Source: Halioxenophilus sp033283405
GTDB taxonomy: Bacteria; Pseudomonadota; Gammaproteobacteria; Pseudomonadales; Cellvibrionaceae
Assembly (NCBI RefSeq): GCF_033283405.1
Contig: NZ_JAWMQR010000005.1
Location: 124,001 to 188,000, forward strand
Direction: 5' to 3'
Length of the DNA stretch: 64,000 nt
The position numbers and the translations under genes are program-made. Below are positions 1 to 8,273 of this stretch, in pieces; within the stretch, counting starts at the first letter, position 1; the number at the start of each line of letters is the position of its first letter. The notes under the pieces were generated by a model, which was not told the DNA's origin, did not search any database, and was given only the letters and a program-made list of their open reading frames with translations.

Positions 1-1
1 A

Positions 2-565
2 ACCGATGTCTCCGGCCACGGGGCTTCATCGGCATTTGTAACCGTTTGGCTGAAACACCAGGTCACACGTATGGTAAGGGATAACAATTTCTTTACCGAT
101 GTCAGCACCTTTGAAGAGGGCCCCAATTGGTTGTTGAAGGAGATCAATGGCGGCCTGAAAGGGGGGCGATTTGAGAATCACCTCACCTGCCTGATTGGTG
201 TAATCGATACGCATGAACATGAGCTTAGGTATGCGGTGGCCGGACACCTGCCGCTGCCAATTCTGAAAGTTGGCAACCAGGCTCATTATCTGGAAGGGAA
301 GGGAAAACCCGTGGGTATATTCAGTGAAGTGGAATGGCAGGTATTCCGGCACTCATTTGCCGCTGGTACCAGCCTCATAGCCTTATCCGATGGTGTATTT
401 GAGGTGATGGGCGAAGTATCCGTTATTGAGAAAGAAGCGCGATTACTAGAGTTGGTAGCGAGTTCTGATGGTAGTTTGGAGAGCATCACCGCGAACTTGG
501 GTGTACAAGAGAGCCGTGAGCTTCCAGACGACATTTCTGTATTGACCATTACTCGAGGTCAGTGA
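2..565 (+). CDS. PP2C/SpoIIE-type serine phosphatase, C-terminal part (gene starts before the window)
   Basis: The reading frame is open from the first bases, so this is the 3' part of a longer gene. It begins with DVSGHGASS, the metal-binding motif of PP2C phosphatases of the SpoIIE/RsbU class. Two further metal-ligand motifs follow, SDGVFE near visible residue 118 and DDISVL near the C-terminus. Such domains dephosphorylate STAS anti-sigma-factor antagonists, and the next gene, overlapping by 4 bp, is a STAS protein. In gammaproteobacteria the usual arrangement is an N-terminal receiver domain followed by PP2C; the receiver would lie upstream and cannot be seen. The protein ends just after the phosphatase domain, so it has no C-terminal HATPase kinase of the HsbR/CrsR kind. 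Family is certain; the full architecture is inferred. Confidence 0.88.
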   Translation, partial: TDVSGHGASSAFVTVWLKHQVTRMVRDNNFFTDVSTFEEGPNWLLKEINGGLKGGRFENHLTCLIGVIDTHEHELRYAVAGHLPLPILKVGNQAHYLEGKGKPVGIFSEVEWQVFRHSFAAGTSLIALSDGVFEVMGEVSVIEKEARLLELVASSDGSLESITANLGVQESRELPDDISVLTITRGQ

Positions 566-1050
566 TCATGCAGCCTGGGCATATTTATGTCGCGGAGCAA
601 GAGGGCGTCAACGTCATTAAGATGGTTGGTGATGTGCGACTCACTTTGTGTATCTCATTCGATAAATTCATCAAACACATGTTTGCAGAGGATGATTTTG
701 CCTCGGTGGTATTTGACCTGCGCCAGGCGGAAGCAATCGACAGCACCACCCTCGGCCTAATGGCCAAAATCTCCATCATCTGTCAGGATCAATTTCATAT
801 CATCCCCGTGGTCATCTCCCCCGATGAAGGCATCAACCGGTTGCTGGAGAGTATGGGTTTTGACGATATATTCGAGATTGTGCGCTCGGCCAACCCCAAC
901 CTGGACTGTTCCGATGAGCTACCCCTCGAGACGTTGGAGGAGCATGCCACCAAGGCCAAGGTGCTGGAGGCCCATAAAATCCTTATGAGCCTGAACGAGA
1001 ACAATCGTCGGGAATTTCGCGATTTGGTGGAGTGCTTAGAGCAAAACTAA
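562..1050 (+). CDS. STAS-domain anti-sigma-factor antagonist-like protein
   Basis: 162-residue protein with an N-terminal STAS domain (about residues 5-110) and a charged helical tail. The phosphorylatable region is seen as D60-S61-T62-T63-L64-G65, corresponding to the DSxxLG loop of SpoIIAA/HsbA-type antagonists. The GTG at 562 overlaps the phosphatase stop; an ATG at 568 is an alternative start. Overlap with a PP2C phosphatase gene indicates a partner-switching pair in which the phosphatase removes phosphate from the STAS serine/threonine. No anti-sigma kinase or sigma-factor gene is adjacent, so the regulated output is not visible here. Confidence 0.85.
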   Translation: MIMQPGHIYVAEQEGVNVIKMVGDVRLTLCISFDKFIKHMFAEDDFASVVFDLRQAEAIDSTTLGLMAKISIICQDQFHIIPVVISPDEGINRLLESMGFDDIFEIVRSANPNLDCSDELPLETLEEHATKAKVLEAHKILMSLNENNRREFRDLVECLEQN

Positions 1051-1063
1051 ACGGTTTTACCTC

Positions 1064-1507
1064 TTATTGCCCTTCCCGCGCCCAGTGTTTGGCCCGAATA
1101 AAATCGCTGTGTGCAACGTACAGCAACTCACTTACCCGCCGAATTATATACTCCTCATACTTATCCAACTCGCCATCGGCATAGGCGACCTGCCACATAT
1201 TGGCCACCAGCTCGATCTTCTCCTGGTCGGAAAAGTGCTCGTTCAGTACACGGGTGTATTCGTGCAGTGAGCTGGCTGTGGCCTGGGCCTGGCGCGCCTG
1301 GCTCTCGAGATCGCTGACCTCGGTTTCGCTGAGTTGGAATTTCCCGGCCAATATCTGCATCAATGCGGTGGTTTCGGCGGGCTGAAAGTTCTGGTCTATG
1401 GCGGCAACCTCCACCAGCAACACCGCCGCCGCCAGTTGGCAGCGGTGGTGGGTGTCGGTCTGAGTGCCGGTTGGGGTTTCAAACAGTTTTTTGAATAACT
1501 CAATCAT
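1064..1507 (-). CDS. TerB-family tellurite-resistance-like protein
   Basis: 147-residue acidic, all-helical protein of the TerB/DUF533-like family. Typical features are the HHRCQLAAAVLLVEVAAID segment, the conserved AYADGELDKYEEYIIRRVSE segment near residue 115, and the closing helix ending in AKHWAR. The ATG at 1505-1507 was chosen because the open frame upstream of it is low complexity and unlike the family. TerB-like domains bind divalent metal and occur in many chromosomal genes with no proven link to tellurite. It lies convergent to the STAS gene (13-bp gap) and downstream of tal on the same strand. Family assignment is good; cellular role unknown. Confidence 0.8.
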   Translation of the reverse strand: MIELFKKLFETPTGTQTDTHHRCQLAAAVLLVEVAAIDQNFQPAETTALMQILAGKFQLSETEVSDLESQARQAQATASSLHEYTRVLNEHFSDQEKIELVANMWQVAYADGELDKYEEYIIRRVSELLYVAHSDFIRAKHWAREGQ

Positions 1508-1571
1508 GGCGTTTTCGGGATGGTTCTCGGCCAGCGCGGTTACTGGCCTGAATTGTTTCTGGCCTGAATTG

Positions 1572-2531
1572 TTACTGACAGAGCGGCTTGAGTTGTTCCT
1601 CCAACTTGACCTGGTCGGCGATGAAGTTGCGAATCCCCTCAGCCAGCTTCTCGGTAGCCATGGCGTCATCGTTCAGCATCAATCGGAACTCTGCTTCAGA
1701 GAGGCTCAGTTTCTCGAGCTTTGAGCTTGCGGTTTCCGGGCTCAGCATCTGGCTTAAGGTGCTGGTGTCGGATTCCAGTTCCTCCAGCAGCTGCGGGCTG
1801 ATGGTCAAACGATCACAACCGGCCAGGGCTTCAATTTCGCCGGTGTTACGGAAGCTGGCGCCCATGACGATGGTCTCGTAGCCGTGACTCTTGTAATAGT
1901 TGTAGATGGCGGTAACCGAAACCACGCCTGGATCTTTGCTGCCGGTAAAATCGGCGTCTGGCTGTTTGGCTTTGTGCCAATCCAGAATTCGCCCAACAAA
2001 CGGTGAAATCAGGAATACACCGGCTTCGGCACAGGCCACTGCCTGGCAGAAGCTGAACAGCAGTGTCAGGTTACAGCGAATGCCCTCGGCTTCGAGAATC
2101 TCGGCGGCGCGAATCCCCTCCCAGGTGGCGGCAATTTTAATCAGTACCCGCTCGCGGGTGATATCTTCAGCCTCGTAAAGGGCGATAATCTGGCGCGCCT
2201 TGATCAGGGTTTTGGCGGTATCGAACGAGAAGCGGGCATCAACCTCGGTGGAGACCTTGCCCGGCACAAACTTTAAGATCTCGCAGCCAATGGCCACAGC
2301 CAGCTTGGTGGTGGCCAGGGCGACAATCTTATCGCTGCTGCTGGCGTTGGCTTTGGCCCAGGCCACCGACTCTTCGATCAATGGCTGGTACTGGGGTAGT
2401 TGCGCCGCTTTCAGCAGCAGCGATGGATTGGTGGTGGCGTCCAGCGGGCGGTACTTGGCGATTGCCTGAATATCGCCAGTGTCGGCCACAACGTCGGTGA
2501 TCTCCTTTAATTGGGCTAACTTCGTGCTCAT
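1572..2531 (-). CDS. tal: transaldolase
   Basis: 319-residue class I transaldolase of the TalB type; it moves a dihydroxyacetone unit between sugar phosphates in the non-oxidative pentose phosphate pathway in the cytoplasm. The start MSTKLAQLKEITDVVADTGD, the DATTNPSLL segment (31-39), STEVDARFSFD (94-104) and the Schiff-base lysine K132 in LIKIAATWEG match the E. coli enzyme position for position. The length equals the family norm (316-318 residues). It lies 59 bp downstream of dusA on the same strand, an order also known from Pseudomonas, and may be co-transcribed with it. Confidence 0.97.
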   Translation of the reverse strand: MSTKLAQLKEITDVVADTGDIQAIAKYRPLDATTNPSLLLKAAQLPQYQPLIEESVAWAKANASSSDKIVALATTKLAVAIGCEILKFVPGKVSTEVDARFSFDTAKTLIKARQIIALYEAEDITRERVLIKIAATWEGIRAAEILEAEGIRCNLTLLFSFCQAVACAEAGVFLISPFVGRILDWHKAKQPDADFTGSKDPGVVSVTAIYNYYKSHGYETIVMGASFRNTGEIEALAGCDRLTISPQLLEELESDTSTLSQMLSPETASSKLEKLSLSEAEFRLMLNDDAMATEKLAEGIRNFIADQVKLEEQLKPLCQ

Positions 2532-2590
2532 AGGTATTGGATCCTTGGGGTGCGTCGGGTCAATGCGGCTTGGCCGCTTCTAATTTATGG

Positions 2591-3601
2591 TTATCGGCCG
2601 CCGAGGCTTGCGATAGGGGTGGCACTGGGTGTTACCAGCGCCAGCGCTGCCCACAATGCCTCCACGCCAGCATCGGCTTGGTGAATGTGTTCTGAAAGAT
2701 AGCGTCGATACTGCCGGGCTCCGGGTTGGCCGTGAAACAGCCCCAGCAGGTGTTTGGCCATATGGCCCAGTTTTTCGCCCTGCTCGAGCTGCTGCTGGCA
2801 GTAACGGGCATACTGCTCGTATACCTCCGATAGAGGGTTAGCGGCGCTAGTGGTTCCGTAGAGCGCTTGGTCTACCTCGGCGACAATACCGATGTTGTGG
2901 TAGGCCTCCCGCCCAAGCATGACGCCATCGACCTGCTGCAGGTGGTGCTGACACTCCGCCAAGGTAGTGATACCACCGTTGATGATCACCTCCAGGTCGG
3001 GCCGGTCGCGCTTTAATTGGTAGACCAACTCGTAGCGTAGTGGTGGCACCTCCCGGTTCTGCTTGGGGCTTAGCCCCTGCAGCCAGGCTTTGCGGGCATG
3101 GACGATAAACGTTTGGCAGCCTGCCTGGGTGACGGTATCAACAAAGTTGAGCAGGCCGGCGTAGTCCTCCATGTCGTCAATGCCGATGCGGTGTTTGACG
3201 GTAACGGGAATAGCCACCTCCGCCTGCATGGCGGCCACACAGTCTGCCACCCGCTCGGGGTGCTGCATTAAAACAGCACCGATCATGCCATTTTGCACCC
3301 GATCACTGGGGCAGCCGCAGTTGAGATTGACCTCATCGTAACCCCACTGCTCGGCAATGCGGGTGCATTCGGCCAGCGCCTGTGGATCGCTGCCTCCCAG
3401 CTGTAGGGCGACAGGGTGCTCTTCGCTATTAAATTTCAGAAACCGCTCCCTGTCGCCGTGCAATATGGCGCCGGTGGTCACCATCTCGGTGTAGAGCCAG
3501 CTGTGGCGGGTTAGCAGCCGCCACAGGTAACGGCAGTGGCGATCGGAATAGTCCATCATGGGCGCCACACAAAAGGTTCGGGGAGGGAGGTTGCCTGTCA
3601 T
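2591..3601 (-). CDS. dusA: tRNA-dihydrouridine(20/20a) synthase DusA
   Basis: 336-residue flavoenzyme that reduces uridine to dihydrouridine at positions 20/20a of the tRNA D-loop using NADPH. The TIM-barrel FMN domain opens with CVAPMMDYSDRHCR. The catalytic cysteine lies in NLNCGCPSDRVQNG (C97), and KHRIGIDD plus NGGI segments mark FMN/tRNA contacts. The C-terminal helical tRNA-recognition domain carries HMAKHLLGLFHGQPGARQYRRYLSE, typical of the DusA subgroup. The ATG complement at 3599-3601 fits the family N-terminus. The gene is divergent from yigZ and upstream of tal. Confidence 0.96.
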   Translation of the reverse strand: MTGNLPPRTFCVAPMMDYSDRHCRYLWRLLTRHSWLYTEMVTTGAILHGDRERFLKFNSEEHPVALQLGGSDPQALAECTRIAEQWGYDEVNLNCGCPSDRVQNGMIGAVLMQHPERVADCVAAMQAEVAIPVTVKHRIGIDDMEDYAGLLNFVDTVTQAGCQTFIVHARKAWLQGLSPKQNREVPPLRYELVYQLKRDRPDLEVIINGGITTLAECQHHLQQVDGVMLGREAYHNIGIVAEVDQALYGTTSAANPLSEVYEQYARYCQQQLEQGEKLGHMAKHLLGLFHGQPGARQYRRYLSEHIHQADAGVEALWAALALVTPSATPIASLGGR

Positions 3602-3853
3602 GCCTATTAAATTGAGGGGGTTGATCGGTTTCGGTTGCAGAGCATCGGCGGATTTTAGCCTGTTTTAGCCGATATTACTTCACCATTTGCTGCTCTTTAC
3701 CTGCAGCTGGCGCTTAATTTCCAGCCCGATTCGCAGCGGGTGTTTTGCCCTGGGTGGTTATAAAACGCTACCATGCGGGCCGCGGGGCAGCACCCCAGGC
3801 GGTAGGGCAGGAGCGGTGCTGGCGCAGTGAGGAATAGATGTTGGAGGTGGCCA

Positions 3854-4462
3854 TTGGCCGAATATCAGGTGCCCGAGGCTGAACAGATCAGCGAAATAGA
3901 GATCAAGCGCAGCCGTTTTATCTGTTACCTGGCCCGGGCCGAGAACCGGGAGCAGGCGCAGACCTATATCAGTCAGGTGCGCGCGCAGCATCCCCAGGCA
4001 CGGCACGTCTGCTGGGCCTATATTGCTGGGCCGCCGGGTACCACAGTGCTCTCCATGAGCGATGACGGTGAACCGAGCGGCACCGCCGGCCGGCCAATGC
4101 TGGCGGCGTTGCAGTATAGTGGTGTGGTTGAGGTGGTGGCGGCGGTGGTGCGCTATTTTGGCGGCATCAAGCTGGGTACCGGGGGCTTGCAGCGGGCCTA
4201 CAGTGACTCTGTGGTAGCCGCCCTACAGGCTTGCCCGATGGTGGCCTGTCAACCGATGGAGCTGTGCCGCATTGAGTTCCCCTTTGCCGATGAGGCCGCC
4301 GTACGGCGCCTGCTGGAGGAGCTGGCGGTAAGCCTGGTGGCGGTGGAATATGGCCAGAGTGTGGCCATGAAAGTGGCGGTGCCGGCGGTTGATAGCACGC
4401 TGTTTGGTGAGCGGTTAACCACCATTACCGCCGGACGCGCACAGCTAAAGGCCCTGGAATAG
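3854..4462 (+). CDS. yigZ: YigZ/IMPACT family protein
   Basis: 202-residue member of the UPF0029/IMPACT family. The N-terminal domain shows EIEIKRSRFICYL, then DDGEPSGTAGRPML near residue 75 and VVRYFGGIKLGTGGLQRAYSD near 107, the family signatures; a C-terminal DUF1949 domain follows. I chose the TTG at 3854 because it follows GGAGGTGG at suitable spacing and gives the usual start MAEYQVP; a GTG at 3827 would add residues unlike the family. Bacterial YigZ has no settled biochemical role (relatives of eukaryotic IMPACT, a translation-stress regulator). It converges on gspB with a 13-bp gap. Confidence 0.9.
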   Translation: MAEYQVPEAEQISEIEIKRSRFICYLARAENREQAQTYISQVRAQHPQARHVCWAYIAGPPGTTVLSMSDDGEPSGTAGRPMLAALQYSGVVEVVAAVVRYFGGIKLGTGGLQRAYSDSVVAALQACPMVACQPMELCRIEFPFADEAAVRRLLEELAVSLVAVEYGQSVAMKVAVPAVDSTLFGERLTTITAGRAQLKALE

Positions 4463-4475
4463 GCTGCAGTTAGTG

Positions 4476-5327
4476 TTAGTCAGTGCCGTATCCGGCCCAG
4501 CTTTGCATTGCATTCAACTTAAAGAAGTAGCCGCGAAAACTAAGAATGGCGTAGTCCGGGGCCACCTTTTCCAGATAGAGCTCTGGCGCCAGCCGGTCGC
4601 CAGGTGACAACTTCATATCATTCATCACTACAAACCCCTGCAGTTGGCTGTCGGCATAGACGTGGGCGATGTAGCGAATGGGGATAATTTCACTTTTGAT
4701 GGTATCGGGCAGCGCCTGAACCTCGATAAAACCCTCTTCATCACTATTACGGCGGCGGATTGGCGCGGCCTCAGGTTCCATGGCAACGGGCGCGGCAGTT
4801 ACTGCTGCCGGCGGGGTCAGGGTAACAGGCGCGGCCGGCTCACCGGTGGGCGCAGGCGGGGTTTCCGCCGCGGGCGATGCCTGCCAAACCGTTTCGTTGG
4901 CTTGGCTGTTCTGGTAGAGCTGCTCGATACGTGGATCACTGGTACGCGGCGCGGCTTTAGTGGCCGGAGGGTTGCTGGAGTCGGCAACCGGCGCGATGGT
5001 TGGCGCAGCCTCCACTGGAGGCGCTGTGGCGGGTGGTTGGCTGGGGGCGGGTTTAGCTGCCGGCTCTACGCTTGTCGGCCCTGGTTCCGGTTGGGTGATG
5101 GTTGCGGGCGAAGCCTGTGGTGGGGGTGCTGCTGAAGAGCTGGATTGCCAAAGCCAGACTAACAGCACCAGCAAGACCACACCCAGCAGCGCCACTAACC
5201 ACCAGCCCTGGTGGTTGCGTTTGGGCAGGGCCAGTGGTTGCGCGTCGTATTGATTGCCCAGGGTGGGGGTGTCCTGTTGCTGACGATCCTGCTCCGACTT
5301 CTGCAGTGCTTCCAAAATGTAGGACAT
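4476..5327 (-). CDS. gspB: general secretion pathway protein GspB
   Basis: 283-residue inner-membrane protein that, with GspA, helps insert the type II secretin GspD through the peptidoglycan. Start MSYILEALQKSEQDRQ is the family signature. A single membrane helix spans about residues 42-60 (WWLVALLGVVLLVLLVWLW), followed by a long Pro/Ala-rich periplasmic linker. The C-terminal GspB domain (about 215-280) contains IRYIAHVYAD and SPGDRL. The ATG is separated from the gspA stop by one base (TAACATG), so the two genes are translationally coupled. The rest of the gsp operon is not in this window. Confidence 0.92.
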   Translation of the reverse strand: MSYILEALQKSEQDRQQQDTPTLGNQYDAQPLALPKRNHQGWWLVALLGVVLLVLLVWLWQSSSSAAPPPQASPATITQPEPGPTSVEPAAKPAPSQPPATAPPVEAAPTIAPVADSSNPPATKAAPRTSDPRIEQLYQNSQANETVWQASPAAETPPAPTGEPAAPVTLTPPAAVTAAPVAMEPEAAPIRRRNSDEEGFIEVQALPDTIKSEIIPIRYIAHVYADSQLQGFVVMNDMKLSPGDRLAPELYLEKVAPDYAILSFRGYFFKLNAMQSWAGYGTD

Positions 5328-5328
5328 G

Positions 5329-6993
5329 TTACTGACCTCCGTCGGCGGGCGCGACCAGTGAAAAGTCCGCCGCCAGGGCATCATTCATTTTTAAAACGGT
5401 GCGTATCCCGACTATGCCATCGGCGGTCAGTTGGTTTTCCGCCTGGAACAGTGTGACACGCTGCTCCAGTTCCCGGTTGTAGTGGAACTCCGCCAGCGGC
5501 TTGGGCTGGTTATCGAGAGTGGCAAAACTGCCTGCTACCCAGCGCACAAAGGGGGAGCGCTCGCCCGGTTTTAACGCGGGTTGGTAGCTGCTGGGTGGTT
5601 GCCAGAGTATTTGGCTGTCGCCTGTCCAATACTGGCCCAAGACAAACTTGGGCCAGCTTTGCGGTTCGCCACTGTGTGCCAGCAGGCGCAGCTGCCGTTT
5701 CTCATCCAGGGCGATGACCGCAGCGTAGCGTCGCTCACCAGCTACTTCCAGTGTCAGCACTGCCGGCCGGTTGTAGTCGATCAGCTGCTCCCAACTGCGC
5801 AATGTCTCGGCCAAACACTGAATGCCAAAGCTCTCCAACTGTTTACAGGGGCTGTCGAGGGCGCCGGGAAAGACATCCAGCGCCTGCTGCAGGGCGTTGG
5901 TGGCCTCCTCTTGGCTGGCGTAGGAGGCAAACAGGATCTGCTCCTCGGAGTACTCCGTGTTCGCCTTGCTAATCGGTGCACTGGGCAGCAATACCGGTTT
6001 GGGGGTGGGGGCGGCGGAACGATCGATCACGCCCGATTCCACCACCGCCGGAGGCTCGCTAGTGGCAGTAGGGGCCAGCCAGCCAAGTTGTCGGCTAACT
6101 ATCCAGGCAATGACCGCGACTATCGCCAGGGATAGCAGCGTGGTCAGGATCATGGGCAGGCGGTTGGCATGGTTTTGGCCCGCTTTGGCGGCCTCGTTGA
6201 CCGCCGCCTTGGCGATTTCCGGGTCGACCTGGGGGCTGTTGTGGGTGTAGGCGCCGAGCAGCGCCCGGTCGCAGGCGACATTGATCAGCCGGGGAATGCC
6301 ACCGCAGGCGGTAAAGATGATCTTAATGGCGGCTTTGGTAAAGAGCATCTGGCTGGGCGGCATACCGGCCACCATCAGCCGGTGGCGGATATAGGCTTGG
6401 GTTTCGGTCAGCGTCAATGGGTCGATATGAAAGCGGGCGGTGATGCGCTGGGCCAGCTGCCGCAGCTCAGGCTTGGCCAGCAGCTCGTTCAGCTCTGGCT
6501 GGCCGATAAAGACAATCTGCAGCAGTTTTTTCTCGTCGGTCTCCAGGTTGGTGAGCAGGCGAATCTGCTCCATCACCTTGTAACCCAGGTGCTGTGCCTC
6601 ATCGATAATCAGTACTGTGTTGCGGCCGCGGGCGTGGTTTTCCAGCAGAAACTTGTGCAGACCGTCGGAGAGATCCTTAAGGCTGGTGTGGTCGCGGATC
6701 TCGCTCACCTTCAGCTCATCGCAGATGCTGGCGAGCAGCTCGACACTGCTTAGGGTGGGGTTGAGGATGTAGGCGATGTCGGTGTTTTGCGGCAGTTGCT
6801 TGAGCAGGGCCCGGCTGACCGTTGTTTTGCCGGTGCCCACTTCGCCGGTCAGCAGCACAAAGCCGCCGCCGTGGTTGACCCCATAAAGCAGATGCGCCAA
6901 CGCCTCTTTATGGCGGCGGCTCATGAAGAGGTAGCGGGGATTGGGCGCGATGGAGAAGGGAGCTTCCTTAAGGCCGAAGTACTTGTGGTACAT
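5329..6993 (-). CDS. gspA: GspA/ExeA-type AAA+ ATPase with peptidoglycan-binding domain
   Basis: 554-residue ATPase partner of GspB in secretin assembly. The cytoplasmic AAA domain has the typical start MYHKYFGLKEAPFSIAPNP, Walker A GEVGTGKT (50-57) and Walker B VLIIDEAQH with D131. One transmembrane helix spans about 280-300. The periplasmic part is followed by a C-terminal peptidoglycan-binding domain around 505-540 (RVTLFQAENQLTADGIVGIRT). This layout matches Aeromonas ExeA. First gene of a gspA-gspB operon transcribed leftward; its upstream region 6994-7303 is shared with a small divergent gene. Confidence 0.94.
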   Translation of the reverse strand: MYHKYFGLKEAPFSIAPNPRYLFMSRRHKEALAHLLYGVNHGGGFVLLTGEVGTGKTTVSRALLKQLPQNTDIAYILNPTLSSVELLASICDELKVSEIRDHTSLKDLSDGLHKFLLENHARGRNTVLIIDEAQHLGYKVMEQIRLLTNLETDEKKLLQIVFIGQPELNELLAKPELRQLAQRITARFHIDPLTLTETQAYIRHRLMVAGMPPSQMLFTKAAIKIIFTACGGIPRLINVACDRALLGAYTHNSPQVDPEIAKAAVNEAAKAGQNHANRLPMILTTLLSLAIVAVIAWIVSRQLGWLAPTATSEPPAVVESGVIDRSAAPTPKPVLLPSAPISKANTEYSEEQILFASYASQEEATNALQQALDVFPGALDSPCKQLESFGIQCLAETLRSWEQLIDYNRPAVLTLEVAGERRYAAVIALDEKRQLRLLAHSGEPQSWPKFVLGQYWTGDSQILWQPPSSYQPALKPGERSPFVRWVAGSFATLDNQPKPLAEFHYNRELEQRVTLFQAENQLTADGIVGIRTVLKMNDALAADFSLVAPADGGQ

Positions 6994-7303
6994 AAATTGG
7001 GTTAACGTCCTAAATTATTTTAGCCCGGCGCGCTGTTGGCGCGTTTGGGCCACCATCCAACACTAACATCCTTTGCCCCAGCCGCTACCGGTCTGGTTGC
7101 ACTCCCGCCGACCAACCATTCCGGATTGTGCTGGCCACCGGATGGTTTGCCACATAGGAAAAATCTGGTGTCGCTGCGGGCCGTGAACTTGGCGACGAAT
7201 TGTAGCGGTATCCTGCTGGCACGTCACACCTTGCGCGATGGCGTTGGTCTCGAGCCAAGACCCAGGCTACACTGATTGGTTCCACCGGCATTGTGAGGTG
7301 AAC
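6994..7303. other. 310-bp divergent intergenic region, gspA / small zinc-ribbon gene
   Basis: Non-coding region that must carry the leftward promoter of gspAB and a rightward one for the small gene at 7304. An A/T-rich stretch TAAATTATTTTAG lies at 7010-7022, directly before gspA. I see no convincing paired -35/-10 boxes, RNA gene or repeat. Confidence 0.4.
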
Positions 7304-7489
7304 GTGGCCGATATTCTCCCCTTTAAGCGACCTAAGCCCGCCGAGAAGCACAAAGGCAAAACGCTCTGTCGCAGCGGTTTTCACAAATGGAAAATCGTTA
7401 CCGAAAAACAGTTCGATGTAAAACAGGGGCGCCTGGTAACGGTATCACGCTGTGAACGTTGTGGCGCTGAAAAGGTGGAACGCCTGTAA
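7304..7489 (+). CDS. small zinc-ribbon-like protein (DUF1660-like)
   Basis: 61-residue basic protein. The visible metal-binding pattern is C22-x4-H27 followed by C50-x2-C53 (CRSGFHKW and CERCGAEK), a ribbon-like layout similar to small DUF1660-type proteins. The GTG at 7304 was preferred because GAGG precedes it at good spacing and it gives MADILPFKRPKP; GTG at 7298 and ATG at 7238 in the same frame are alternatives. It is monocistronic, divergent from gspA and convergent with purN. I do not know a function; nucleic-acid or metal binding is only a guess from the cysteines. Confidence 0.68.
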   Translation: MADILPFKRPKPAEKHKGKTLCRSGFHKWKIVTEKQFDVKQGRLVTVSRCERCGAEKVERL

Positions 7490-7598
7490 CCACTGCCGCC
7501 GATTACACCTGGCCCCGGTGTTGACCAGCTGTGCCGCGCTTAGAGCTGCGGCATTCTGCCACCGGCAGAGTGGTGGCAGCTTGCCACAATTCTGGTTG

Positions 7599-8267
7599 TC
7601 AGCTGGCACCTGTGGTCGACAGTGGCGCCCCGTCCAGTTCGGCCCGGTCGCCGTTAAGCCGCAAGCGCCCCTCGGCAAACCACTGCACCACCTGAGCGTA
7701 GATGATGTGCTCCTGGGTCAATACCCTGGCCGCTAAAGAGTCTTCCGTATCACCACTTTCCACCGGCACCCGGGCCTGCAAAATCACTGGGCCGCCGTCC
7801 AGTTCGGCTGTGACAAAGTGGACGCTGGCGCCGTGTTCACTGTCGCCCGCCTCGAGTGCCCTCTGGTGGGTGTGCAGGCCGGGATATTTGGGCAGCAGGG
7901 AGGGGTGAATGTTGAGGGTGCGGCCCAGGTAGTGCTGGGTAAAGGTGGGGGTAAGAATGCGCATAAAACCCGCCAACACCAGCAGTTGTGGCTCGAACTC
8001 GTCGATGCAGGTGATCAGCGCCTGATCGTAGCTGTCGCGATCGGCAAAATCGCGGTGGTTGAGCACCCGCGTGGCAATGCCGGCCGTTTCCGCCCGGATC
8101 AGGCCGTAGGCATCGGCCTTATTGCTGAGCACGGCAACGATGTCGATATCGAGCAGCCCTTGCTGCTGGCCATCAATAAGCGCCTGCAGATTGCTGCCGC
8201 TGCCGGAGATAAGCACCACTACCCGCAGTGGCGCACGGTTGACGTGACTATTCTGTGAAGGTGACAT
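7599..8267 (-). CDS. purN: phosphoribosylglycinamide formyltransferase PurN
   Basis: 222-residue GAR transformylase, third step of purine synthesis, using 10-formyl-tetrahydrofolate. Seen: the glycine-rich SGSGSNLQALID near residue 21, the folate/formyl-transfer signature HPSLLPKYPGLHTHQRALEAGDSEHGASVH, and DGGPVI. The HPSLL histidine and the catalytic aspartate of the downstream VPVESGDTEDSL region are conserved. It begins 6 bp after the purM stop, so purM-purN form the usual operon. Confidence 0.96.
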   Translation of the reverse strand: MSPSQNSHVNRAPLRVVVLISGSGSNLQALIDGQQQGLLDIDIVAVLSNKADAYGLIRAETAGIATRVLNHRDFADRDSYDQALITCIDEFEPQLLVLAGFMRILTPTFTQHYLGRTLNIHPSLLPKYPGLHTHQRALEAGDSEHGASVHFVTAELDGGPVILQARVPVESGDTEDSLAARVLTQEHIIYAQVVQWFAEGRLRLNGDRAELDGAPLSTTGAS

Positions 8268-8273
8268 CGGCGC

